Of a DNA stretch of 12,569 bases, positions 1 to 6,472 are shown one piece after another (positions within the stretch are counted from its first letter, which is position 1; each line of letters opens with the position of its first letter). The stretch spans positions 1-12,569 of the forward strand of contig JAURJO010000170.1 in NCBI GenBank assembly GCA_030832235.1. The letters are read 5' to 3'. Below the pieces are notes generated by a model, which saw nothing but the letters and a program-made list of their open reading frames with translations, had not been told where the DNA came from and searched no databases. This stretch comes from Verrucomicrobiota bacterium (GTDB taxonomy: Bacteria > Verrucomicrobiota > Verrucomicrobiia > Opitutales > Opitutaceae). A program made the position numbers and the translations under genes.

Positions 1-1651
1 TGATGATCTTCCCGTCGGACTGCACGACGATCGCGGCGACCGTGGAGTTCGGGTTCGGGTCGAAGGCCGAGTCGATGGTGCCGTCGGCGTTGAGGCGGAC
101 GAGGTTGGCGCGGGTCTCGGGTGTCGTCGTCTTGCCCGGAGTGACGGTGTTGAACGTGCCGCCGACGAGAATTTTTCCGTCGGCCTGCAGCACGATCGTG
201 CCCACCTGACCGTCGAAGTGCGGGTAGAACTCGGAGTCGATCGTGCCGCCGGGGTTCAGTCGCGCGAGGTACCGCCGTGACTCGCCGCCGATCTCGGTGA
301 ACGCACCGCCCACGAGCACCTTGCCGTCGGCCTGCAGCGCCATCGCGTAGACGCGGCCGTTGAAATTGGGAGCGTAGGTCGTGTCGACCGTGCCGTCGGC
401 GTTGAGGCGCCCGACGTAGTTGCGCGTCAGCCCGGCGATGCTGGTGAAGGAACCACCGACCAGGATTTTCCCGTCGGCCTGCGTGACCGAGACGAGAATA
501 CGGCCGCCGGCATCGAGCTCGAAGTTGGAATCGAGCGAGCCGTCGGTGCCGAGCCGCGCGAGTCGGTTGCGGATGACGGCCGAGGACGCGCCCTGCGGGG
601 TGGCTCGGGTGAAGGAACCGCCGATCACGAGCTTCCCGTCGGCCTGCTGCGCGACGGCGTTGACCGCACCGTTGAGCGTCGGGGCGAAAGCGCTGTCGAG
701 CGAGCCGTCGGGCTTGAAGCGCGCGATGAAGCCGCGGTTCACGGAGGTGGCGCCCTGGCCCCAAACCGCCGTGAACGCGCCGCCCACCACGATGAGACCG
801 TCGGCCTGCACGGAGACCGTCGCGACGGCGCCGTCGGCGCGCGGATAGAATTCGGAGTCGAGCGTGCCGTCGACGTTGAGGCGCGCGAGCCGCGAGCGGC
901 CGGCGGGATTCACGTCGGTCGGCGGCTGAACCGTCGTGAAGTAACCAGCGAGGAGGATCTTGCCGTCGCGCTGTACGGCGATGCTGGTGACGCCGTTGTT
1001 GGCGTTGGGATTGAACTCGGAGTCGACCGTGCCGGACGGGTTCAGGCGGGCGACACGGTTGCGCGTCGTGGGAGCGGATTCACCTGCGGCCTGGAGCGTC
1101 GTGAAGCCGCCCCCGACGAGGATCTTGTTGTCCACGTGCAGCGCCAGCGCGAGCACCATGGCGTTGGGATTCGGGTTGAAGGCGGTGTCGAGCGTACCGT
1201 CGGTGTTGAAGCGGGCCAGGTAGTTGCGGGTGGTGGCGGCCGCGGCGCCGTTGGGCTGGACAGTGGTGAAGGAGCCGCCGGCGACGATGCGGTTGTCGGC
1301 CTGAAGAAGAAGCGCGTGAACCTGAGGCTGGAGCTGCCCGCCGAGGTTGGGGTTGAACGTAGTGTCGACGGAGCCGTCGGCGTTAATCCGGGCGAGGCGG
1401 TTACGAGTCACGGCGGTTCCCGAGGCGCCGGGCTGCACGGTGGTGAAGTCGCCGCCGATCACCACGCGGTTGTCGCGTTGAACGAGGATGGCGCGGACGG
1501 GGGCGTTGGGGCTCGGGTTGAAGGCGGGATCGACGGAGCCGTCGGCGTTAATCCGGGCGAGGTTGGACCGCGAAACACCGCTGACCGAAGTGAACTGGCC
1601 GCCCACCAGCAATTTGCCATCGGCTTGGGCGACGACGGTGAACACCGTGCC
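1..1651 (-). repeat. Tandem coding repeats of the delta-60 type (10 full units plus a partial one)
   Basis: In-frame units of about 150-170 bases repeat along the gene. Each has a near-constant core read on the plus strand as CCGTCGGCCTGCAG, which is QADG on the coding strand. Loop lengths vary: some units carry a 7-10 residue insert after FTTVQ, with TRN before the LAR motif. Units 2 and 3 have DNR and unit 4 has DNK where the others mostly have DGK. The variation is substitutional and the units are diverged, so this is an old protein repeat rather than a recent DNA amplification. Confidence 0.85.
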
Positions 1652-1792
1652 GTCGACATCCGGGTTGAAACCGTCGTTCACCGAGACGGGCTGCGCCACG
1701 ACCGTGAGGGCGGCGAAAAGGCCGGCGAAAAAGGCCGGGAGAAACGACGTCATGCGGCGGACGTAGGACGGGAAGGCTAAGGCAAGGGACAT
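1..1792 (-). CDS. Exported delta-60 repeat (beta-propeller-like) protein, C-terminus outside window
   Basis: The reading frame is open from an ATG at 1792 to the left edge: 597 codons, no stop. Residues 1-33 look like a Sec signal peptide: two Arg at 12-13, a hydrophobic stretch at about 15-33, then VVA-Q as a likely cleavage site. From about residue 48 the protein is a chain of units of roughly 50-57 residues, each with the pattern (V/I)xxQxDGKIL(V)GGxFT ... RNxLARLNADGSxDxxFNP, the signature of the delta-60 repeat family (TIGR02608). Ten complete units and the start of an eleventh are visible. Such proteins are usually large and surface-exposed or secreted; their biochemical function is generally unknown. 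An alternative ATG at 1753 would give a signal peptide with no basic residue, so 1792 is preferred. Neither start has an evident Shine-Dalgarno site. Any sorting signal or adhesion domain would lie beyond the window. Confidence 0.9.
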   Translation of the reverse strand, partial: MSLALAFPSYVRRMTSFLPAFFAGLFAALTVVAQPVSVNDGFNPDVDGTVFTVVAQADGKLLVGGQFTSVSGVSRSNLARINADGSVDPAFNPSPNAPVRAILVQRDNRVVIGGDFTTVQPGASGTAVTRNRLARINADGSVDTTFNPNLGGQLQPQVHALLLQADNRIVAGGSFTTVQPNGAAAATTRNYLARFNTDGTLDTAFNPNPNAMVLALALHVDNKILVGGGFTTLQAAGESAPTTRNRVARLNPSGTVDSEFNPNANNGVTSIAVQRDGKILLAGYFTTVQPPTDVNPAGRSRLARLNVDGTLDSEFYPRADGAVATVSVQADGLIVVGGAFTAVWGQGATSVNRGFIARFKPDGSLDSAFAPTLNGAVNAVAQQADGKLVIGGSFTRATPQGASSAVIRNRLARLGTDGSLDSNFELDAGGRILVSVTQADGKILVGGSFTSIAGLTRNYVGRLNADGTVDTTYAPNFNGRVYAMALQADGKVLVGGAFTEIGGESRRYLARLNPGGTIDSEFYPHFDGQVGTIVLQADGKILVGGTFNTVTPGKTTTPETRANLVRLNADGTIDSAFDPNPNSTVAAIVVQSDGKII

Positions 1793-2029
1793 GGAAAGGA
1801 GATCCAGATTAACCGGCGAAGGAGAGAGGCTTGAAAAAGAGAGAGCGAGGTTGGGAGCCGGCTTGGCGCAAGGCAAGCGGTGGCTCGGGGAATCACCGGG
1901 GTGAAGGCAGCTTGAGCGATACGGACCGTGTTGAGAGCGCGGGCGGTGGCTGCGGTTCCGTCGAATCCTTGGTAACCGCATACGCGGGACGCTTGCGCCC
2001 AGCAACTATCGCCATAGCTTTGATCTGTC
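1793..2029. promoter_or_regulatory. Divergent intergenic region between the delta-60 gene and the peroxiredoxin gene
   Basis: These 237 bases separate two divergent starts (1792 minus, 2030 plus) and should hold both promoters. I could not pick convincing -35/-10 pairs. A TTGCGC at 1993-1998 followed by an AT-richer patch at 2006-2024 is the best candidate for the plus-strand gene, but it is weak. No hairpin, riboswitch or operator-like palindrome stands out, and there is no Shine-Dalgarno sequence before either start. Reading frames that cross this stretch look like by-products of high GC. Confidence 0.35.
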
Positions 2030-2548
2030 ATGAAACTCCCCCGCACCCTCCTCGCCATGTCCCTGCTCTCACTTCTTCTCGGCACCGCCCGCGCCGATGA
2101 ACTCAAAGTCGGCGCCGCCGCTCCGGTGGTGACTGGCACCACCGATGCCGGCACGAAGCTCAATCTCGCCGACGTCTACAAAAACAACGCCTACACCTTG
2201 GTGTGGTTTTATCCGAAGGCCCTGACCGGTGGTTGCACCAAACAAGGGTGTTCGCTGCGCGACGCCAGCGCCGATCTGAAAAAGCACGGTGTGGCGGTGG
2301 TCGGCGTGAGCAATGACACCGTGGAGAAGCAGAAAGAGTTTAAGGATAAGAACAATTTCCCCTTCCCGCTGCTCGCGGACACGGACAAGAAGATCGTTAA
2401 AGCTTTCGGTCAAAGCGGAGTCGCCTTCCCGAGCCGTGAGGCCTATCTGATCGACCGCAACGGCAAGGTCGTTTACCACGACAAAGGTCAGACCGAGAAG
2501 CAGGCCGAGATGGTTTTGAGCTTCCTCAAATCGCAGAAATCCAGCTGA
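2030..2548 (+). CDS. Exported peroxiredoxin, Bcp/PrxQ type (AhpC/TSA family)
   Basis: 172 residues. It should reduce hydrogen peroxide and organic hydroperoxides through a thiol cycle, probably in the periplasm, because residues 1-22 form a signal peptide (K2, R5, hydrophobic 7-18, ARA-D cleavage). The thioredoxin-fold core follows. FYPKALTGGCTKQGC places the peroxidatic Cys at 69 and a second Cys at 74, the CTxQxC spacing of the E. coli Bcp atypical 2-Cys type. Arg136 (SREAYLID) matches the conserved active-site Arg. The usual Pro before the reactive Cys (TPGC in most relatives) is Gly here (TGGC). The length fits a Bcp domain plus leader. The gene is monocistronic, followed by its own terminator. 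It uses more AAA, GTT and TTT codons than its neighbours. The ATG is preceded by no clear ribosome-binding site. Confidence 0.93.
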   Translation: MKLPRTLLAMSLLSLLLGTARADELKVGAAAPVVTGTTDAGTKLNLADVYKNNAYTLVWFYPKALTGGCTKQGCSLRDASADLKKHGVAVVGVSNDTVEKQKEFKDKNNFPFPLLADTDKKIVKAFGQSGVAFPSREAYLIDRNGKVVYHDKGQTEKQAEMVLSFLKSQKSS

Positions 2549-2582
2549 TTAGGAAAGAAGCAACGTTAAACTTGCTCCACAG

Positions 2583-2615
2583 GCCCTCCCGGATTCGGGA
2601 GGGCTTAATTTTTTT
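2583..2615 (+). terminator. Rho-independent terminator of the peroxiredoxin gene
   Basis: GCCCTCCCG (2583-2591) pairs perfectly with CGGGAGGGC (2596-2604) around a GATT loop. The stem is followed by TTAA and seven T (2609-2615). It sits 34 bases after the stop codon. The other strand has no T-tract, so it acts on plus-strand transcripts only, not on the converging ubiB-like gene. Confidence 0.92.
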
Positions 2616-2724
2616 GGAGTTCACGTGCGACCACGCCGATCGAGGTCGGAATGGCTCCGAATTACCGTGGACGGAACGTGCAGCGCGAGGTCGGACTCAG
2701 CGACCATAACCTCCCCCGCCGCAT

Positions 2725-4368
2725 TCAGTGGTGGCGGCCGTGGCGGATGATGTCCCACACGACCCGCAGGCCGAGCAGGGCCGAGACGACATAACCGACG
2801 ATACCGAGCGCGGGCAGGCCGAACAGACGGGGCGCGGCGCCGGTGGTGACGACGAGTGAGGAACCGATGATGAGCGCGCCAATGATCACGCCGAGCGCGA
2901 TCCGGTTGGCGGCCACCTTCATGGCGTCGTCGTGTTCTCCAAGGCCGCGATGGTGGAGATGGATCGCAAGGCTGTCGTGGCCTAGTCGTCGTACGAGCCG
3001 GCTCAGCTCAAGCGGCAGCTCGCCGAGGCTGGGCAGGAGGTGCCGTGCCGCCTCGTGGGTTCTTCGGGCCACGGCACGCGCCCCGGTGCGCTCCCGCCGC
3101 AGCTCCCGCAGCACCGGATCAGCATGCGGCCGCAGATCGAAATCCGGATCGAGCAGCCGGCCGGTTTCCTCGATGGAAAGCACCGCCTTAGCCATCAGCG
3201 CGTACTCGCGCGCCAAGGGGATGCCTCCCTGGCCGAAAGCGAAGAGCAGGCGCACCATGGCCCGGCCCAAAGCCGGCCGACCGGCAGCGAAGTCGAGTTC
3301 CTCCCGTAGCACCAGGGCGACTTCCTGTTCCAACGCGCGCGCGTCCGTCCGGGCCGACTCCGGCGCCAGCTCGAGCGCAATCCGCACCACGCTTTCCGCG
3401 TCCTGCCGCACCGCCGCTTCCCAGAAGTCGGCCAGCGCGGTCCGTAGCCGTGGCGTCAAATTTCCGGCGAGACCCCAGTCGAGGAAGCACAATCTATCGT
3501 CGCGGGTCACGAGCAGGTTGCCGGCGTGCGGATCGCCGTGGAAAAAACCGGCGAGGAACACCTGCCGCAGCAGCGATTCCGCTCCCGCCGCCGCGAGCCG
3601 CCGTCGGGTTGCGGCGGGTAGCGTCTCCGCCTCCGTCACGGAGAAACCGTCGACCCGCTCCATGACGAGGACTTGCTCGGAGCAGAATTCGAGGAATACA
3701 CGCGGCGCGAACACCGGTCCCCCGGACGGGAATCGCGCGTTGAAGAATGCTTGGTTCCGCGCCTCGTGCCGGAAATCCAGCTCGCGCAGGACGCCCTCGT
3801 GGATCTCCGCCAGAGCGCCGGAGAGATCGATCGCGCGGAACGCCGGTACGTGCCGCGAGAGTCGGGCCGTGATCCTCCGCGCCAGCTCGAGATCGGTCTC
3901 CAAGGTTCGACGGAGATCGGGCTTCTGCAGCTTGACCGCCACCGCCTCGCCCGAGCGCAGCCGCCCGAGGTAGACCTGCGCCAGAGAGGCCGCCGCGATC
4001 GCCCGTTCGTCGAGTTCGGCGAACACCTCCTCCGGATCGCGGCCGAGTCCCGCGGTGAGCACAGGTCGCAGGATCTGGAAAGGGAGCGGACGTACGCGAT
4101 CCTGCAGCCGGCGCAGTTCCAGCAGGATCTCGTGCGGCACGATGTCGGGTCGCGCCGAGAGCAGCTGGCCCAGTTTCACGAACGCCGGCCCGAGTTCCTC
4201 CGCGGCGAGGCGGATACGCTCGCCCGTGCCGCGCGCGGGTCCCGCGGCCGGACGAATCCGCCGGCGCGACGGCAGGTTGAGCCGGCCGAGCGCTGCGGCG
4301 AAGCCGTGCCGGGCGAGGACCGCGAGAATCTGCTTCGCGCGGATCGCCCGTTGCAGGGTTCCAATCAC
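2725..4368 (-). CDS. UbiB/AarF (ABC1/ADCK) family kinase-like membrane protein
   Basis: 547 residues from GTG 4368. Family members are atypical kinases/ATPases that support ubiquinone or other isoprenoid-lipid metabolism; the substrate here is unknown. Diagnostic motifs appear in order: KLGQ at 65-68 (the KxGQ motif), the Ala-rich loop AAASLAQV at about 125-132 replacing the usual P-loop, VAVK at 143-146, ELDFRHEARN at 196-205 (family ExD(F)xxEAxN), HGDPHAGN at 277-284 and LDWG at 296-299 in place of the common LDFG. Two membrane helices end the protein (about 489-511 and 517-540), the usual UbiB tail anchor. The open frame extends upstream to 4533, but that part overlaps the phasin-like gene, is Arg/Trp-rich and resembles nothing. 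No ATG exists near the true N-terminus; GTG 4368 is the best ordinary start, and an in-frame ATT at 4377 has better ribosome-binding-site spacing. The gene lies 4 bases after the upstream stop, so it is probably translationally coupled. Confidence 0.9.
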   Translation of the reverse strand: MIGTLQRAIRAKQILAVLARHGFAAALGRLNLPSRRRIRPAAGPARGTGERIRLAAEELGPAFVKLGQLLSARPDIVPHEILLELRRLQDRVRPLPFQILRPVLTAGLGRDPEEVFAELDERAIAAASLAQVYLGRLRSGEAVAVKLQKPDLRRTLETDLELARRITARLSRHVPAFRAIDLSGALAEIHEGVLRELDFRHEARNQAFFNARFPSGGPVFAPRVFLEFCSEQVLVMERVDGFSVTEAETLPAATRRRLAAAGAESLLRQVFLAGFFHGDPHAGNLLVTRDDRLCFLDWGLAGNLTPRLRTALADFWEAAVRQDAESVVRIALELAPESARTDARALEQEVALVLREELDFAAGRPALGRAMVRLLFAFGQGGIPLAREYALMAKAVLSIEETGRLLDPDFDLRPHADPVLRELRRERTGARAVARRTHEAARHLLPSLGELPLELSRLVRRLGHDSLAIHLHHRGLGEHDDAMKVAANRIALGVIIGALIIGSSLVVTTGAAPRLFGLPALGIVGYVVSALLGLRVVWDIIRHGRHH

Positions 4369-4372
4369 GGCA

Positions 4373-4714
4373 TCAATCGCGCGCCGCCTCCCCGAGCGCG
4401 TCGGCCTCGCGGTTCGCCGCGTTCGCCGCCGCGCCTTCCAGCGCGGCCACGCGAGCCTCCAGCGCGTCCAGGCGGCGCTGCGCCCGGCCGTCGACGCCGT
4501 CGAGCAGCGTGCGCAGCCGTTCGTCGAGTTCACCCGTCATCCGATCGAACTCCCGCCGGCCCTCGTCGGCGATCCGGCCGGCCATTTCACGCGCCTCGGT
4601 GGACGATACCTTTCCCTGCCGCACGAACTCCCCGAGCGCGGACTCCACTTTCTCGCGGGTAACCACCGCCGCGCCGACACCGGCGAGCAGCGTCTTCCTG
4701 ATGATGTCGATCAT
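4373..4714 (-). CDS. Small phasin-like coiled-coil protein
   Basis: 113 residues. The N-terminus (IIRKTLLAGVGAAVVTREKV) is a short hydrophobic helix followed by a charged helical segment with EFVRQGKVSSTEA, then a long Ala/Arg/Glu/Leu heptad-like helix (about 55-105) without Pro. This matches the group annotated as polyhydroxyalkanoate synthesis regulator phasin (COG3937-type). Such proteins bind surfaces or partners through helices, and a PHA link here is unproven because no PHA gene is present. The gene is first in a two-gene operon with the UbiB/AarF protein, a pairing I recall from other bacteria. It may be a partner or regulator of that protein, which is inference. An imperfect dyad, CGGAAG-N8-CTTCCG (4720-4739), lies just upstream of the start. 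The ATG has no strong Shine-Dalgarno site. Confidence 0.75.
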   Translation of the reverse strand: MIDIIRKTLLAGVGAAVVTREKVESALGEFVRQGKVSSTEAREMAGRIADEGRREFDRMTGELDERLRTLLDGVDGRAQRRLDALEARVAALEGAAANAANREADALGEAARD

Positions 4715-4779
4715 GGCGACGGAAGTTTAACCGCTTCCGCGAGGCGGGGCAAACGAGGCGGATCACGGATGCCATCGCG

Positions 4780-4830
4780 GGCCATCGGCTGAGTTGGCCG
4801 CGAAAAGGCTCAGGACGCGCACGAGAGGAG
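4780..4830 (+). repeat. Dispersed repeat unit A1 (module 1)
   Basis: Core GGCCATCGGCTGAGTTGGCC followed by GCGAAAAGGCTC. It differs from unit A2 (5099 onward) at only two positions over the first 29 bases (T/A and G/T). This copy lacks the left arm seen in A2 and B, so it appears truncated. It lies 66 bases upstream of the phasin-like start codon. Confidence 0.7.
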
Positions 4831-5078
4831 CCTGAACAGCAAGCTGTGGAGCGCGAAAAAGGAGAAAGGCGAGTGAGACTCGGTGGGAACGTGGGACTCG
4901 GGAGACCGGAAGAGTCGACTCCGTTATCTCAGCTACCTGTTGCTCGAAGGCGGTGCGACGGGAGTTAACAGAGGCAACGGAGGTGCGGATTTCGCGCGGC
5001 ATGTTCACCCGGAAGCATCCGTGTGGATCCGCATTCATCCGTGGTTGAGCCCGTTTTGAGATATGGACCCGGCTTTTG

Positions 5079-5146
5079 TGCCTCAGGCGCCTCTTTGCGG
5101 CCATCGGCAGAGTTGGCCTCGAAAAGGGGCAACACGCGCAGGGGTT
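5079..5146 (+). repeat. Dispersed repeat unit A2 (module 1, both arms)
   Basis: The left arm GCCTCTTTGCGGCC (5089-5102) faces the right arm GGCCTCGAAAAGGGGC (5115-5130) across a 12-base loop. The arms are imperfect reverse complements, so the transcript could fold into a stem. The same two-arm layout is seen at 10391-10430. Confidence 0.7.
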
Positions 5147-5346
5147 GTTAATCGGGAAGACCGGGAAGAGGTGCGAGACGGGAAGGGCGTAAGATGAAGA
5201 AGGGAGGTGAGACGGTGAGACTTGGGAGATAGGGAGACGTGTAGGGTCATTCCCCGCTGCTACACGCGCCGCCTGCTTCGAACTGGCGCGACAAGAGTAA
5301 GCGGAGGGACGGCCCTTGTGTGGTAAGCGCGCCGGAAGTGCGACGC

Positions 5347-6363
5347 TCAGGACTTGCGGGCGGGGGCTCGCAGCAGGCGGGGTGGCGGATTGCCGGGAAC
5401 GATCAGCGGGCCGGCGGCAAAGACTGCCGCGGACGCGGGATCAACGACGACGATCACGGCATGAAAATCCTGCCCGCCAAACGTTTCCAGCCGGGTGATG
5501 TTTGACGGAGTTTCTCGATCCGCGCTCAACCTTACGCCCGGTTCCAGGCGGTAGGTATGCTCGTCGGCGTGCACGAGGAGAACGGGACGGCCGAAGGCGC
5601 GCGCCTCGTTTTCAACAGTGGCGAGGAAGAGCTGGAACCCGGGATCGTCGCCGCGTTGCTCCCGGCCGGCCGCGATGGGATTGGCTTGGAAAAACAAGGC
5701 CACCCCGGGTGCCGCGCCGGACTTGGCGGCGGCGAACACGTCCCGCACCCATGCCGCGTTGGCGGCGTCGCGCTCGCGCCATTCCTCCAGCGCGCCGGGA
5801 ACCTTGGGCTGGTGGTTGTTGTGGCTGCCGACGACATGCACGGTGGCGAACATCACGCCGCCGATGGTCCAGCGCGCATTCTCGACGAAACGCGCGTGCG
5901 CGGGATCGCGGCGCTGCGTGACGAGCGGCAGCGGGCGCCCGCCGCGGCTGCGTTCCTCCGCGAAGAACAACTCGCGGATGCGGGCAAGGCGTTCCCGCGG
6001 TTCAAAACGCCCTGCTTTCTCCGAGTGCGTGTCGGTCCACTCGTTGTCGCCCGGGGTGTAGACAAGGGCGGTGGTGACGGAGTCGAACTGGTCGCGCCGC
6101 CGGAGCAGCAGTTCGTCGGTGCAACGCTCGTCGCTACCGAGGAGGTCGCCGAGGTGCACGGCGAAGGCCGGATGCTGCCGGTTGATCTCGGCGATCACCC
6201 GCTCGAACGCCTCGCCGCTTCCGGGGTGCCTTCCGTAGGGCATGCAACCCAGCGCCGCGAAAGTGAAGCTCTCGGCGGCGGCGATCCGTCCGGCTGCAAG
6301 CAGCGCGAGCAGCAGGAGCGGGGATCGGCCGCGCAGGCGCGGTCCGGCGGGGAGGGGTTTCAT
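5347..6363 (-). CDS. Exported calcineurin-like metallophosphoesterase homologue with altered metal site
   Basis: 338 residues from ATG 6363. Residues 1-30 are a signal peptide (R9, R11, R13; Leu-rich 15-23; IAAA-E). The fold is suggested by HLGDLLG (70-76), TPGDNEWTD (103-111, at the place of the family GNHD/E), a His-rich HVVGSHNNH (176-184) and VHADEH (264-269, at the place of GHxH). The first family motif, normally DxH or GDxPY, reads LGCMPYG (38-44), with Cys40 where the metal-binding Asp is expected. The substrate is unknown; relatives are phosphomonoesterases or phosphodiesterases. The frame continues upstream to 6480, but that part is Arg/Pro-rich and would bury the signal peptide, while ATG 6363 has GGAG seven bases before it. 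That GGAG is inside a perfect hairpin. The gene is monocistronic and divergent from the FKBP gene. Confidence 0.8.
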   Translation of the reverse strand: MKPLPAGPRLRGRSPLLLLALLAAGRIAAAESFTFAALGCMPYGRHPGSGEAFERVIAEINRQHPAFAVHLGDLLGSDERCTDELLLRRRDQFDSVTTALVYTPGDNEWTDTHSEKAGRFEPRERLARIRELFFAEERSRGGRPLPLVTQRRDPAHARFVENARWTIGGVMFATVHVVGSHNNHQPKVPGALEEWRERDAANAAWVRDVFAAAKSGAAPGVALFFQANPIAAGREQRGDDPGFQLFLATVENEARAFGRPVLLVHADEHTYRLEPGVRLSADRETPSNITRLETFGGQDFHAVIVVVDPASAAVFAAGPLIVPGNPPPRLLRAPARKS

Positions 6364-6389
6364 AGTGCGACTCCGCGACGCTCGCGGAG
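6364..6389 (-). promoter_or_regulatory. Hairpin sequestering the phosphoesterase ribosome-binding site
   Basis: CTCCGCGA (6371-6378) and TCGCGGAG (6382-6389) are perfect reverse complements around CGC. On the minus-strand transcript the 3' arm ends in GGAG, seven bases before the ATG at 6363, and is the only Shine-Dalgarno candidate there. When folded, the stem would block ribosome access. It may lower or condition translation; alternatively it is a protein-binding dyad between the divergent genes. Confidence 0.5.
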
Positions 6390-6472
6390 CGGGACATCGA
6401 CGGCAAGCGCTCCACCGGCCGGGCTCCGGATTTGCCAAGCGCGCCCGTTCGGGTAGCCGTAGGCTCTCCGTC

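Larger units (their letters stand above)
4780..5240. repeat. Composite dispersed repeat, locus A, in a 632-base gene-free stretch
   Basis: The interval 4715-5346 has no credible gene. It holds a chain of modules that recur in the other gene-free stretch at 10383-10580. Module 1, a hairpin-like unit with core GGCCATCGGCTGAGTTGGCC, occurs at 4780-4830 and again at 5079-5146. Module 2 is purine-rich with consensus RGTGAGASTYGG, at 4872-4918 and as tandem GGTGAGAC at 5206-5221. Module 3, ATTCATCCGTGGTTG, is at 5033-5047. Between modules 2 and 3 lies a segment, 4922-4993, with AGTTAACAGAGGCAACGGAG. Read on the minus strand, the units give LFAANS and AKRRLRHK phrases. I infer a non-coding repeat family, not a gene. 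The rest (5241-5346) shows only a short CGCGCC/GGCGCG inverted repeat at 5265-5290. Confidence 0.72.

Noticed and set aside
1..1780. Regularly spaced repeats considered as a CRISPR array or satellite DNA
   Set aside because: The period is about 150-170 bases, not 60-70. Repeats are diverged and all keep one open frame with the delta-60 pattern, so they are coding.
2583..2615. Terminator considered as bidirectional for the converging UbiB-like gene
   Set aside because: On the minus strand the stem is followed by CTGTGGAGC rather than a T-tract.
2843..3973. A 376-codon open frame on the plus strand
   Set aside because: It is antisense to the UbiB/AarF gene, is composed mostly of Ser, Arg and Ala, has no domain, and is explained by high third-position GC of the true gene. 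A 329-codon frame at 3673-4662 is rejected for the same reason.
4369..4533. Upstream extension of the UbiB-like frame by 55 residues
   Set aside because: Overlaps the phasin-like gene fully, is Arg/Trp/Thr-rich, and family members begin near IGTLQRAI.
4763..5104. A 113-codon minus-strand frame that looks protein-like (AKRRLRHK ... LFAANS)
   Set aside because: Its phrases are the two arms of the dispersed repeat units and recur in locus B in a similar reading. I treat it as translated repeat, not a gene.
5265..5290. CGCGCC/GGCGCG inverted repeat in the gene-free stretch
   Set aside because: Six-base GC arms with a 14-base loop are expected by chance at this composition, and there is no T-tract or gene start beside it.
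6242..6472. Upstream extension of the FKBP frame by 77 residues
   Set aside because: It overlaps the signal-peptide region of the divergent phosphoesterase and hides the FKBP membrane anchor, which begins properly at 6473.
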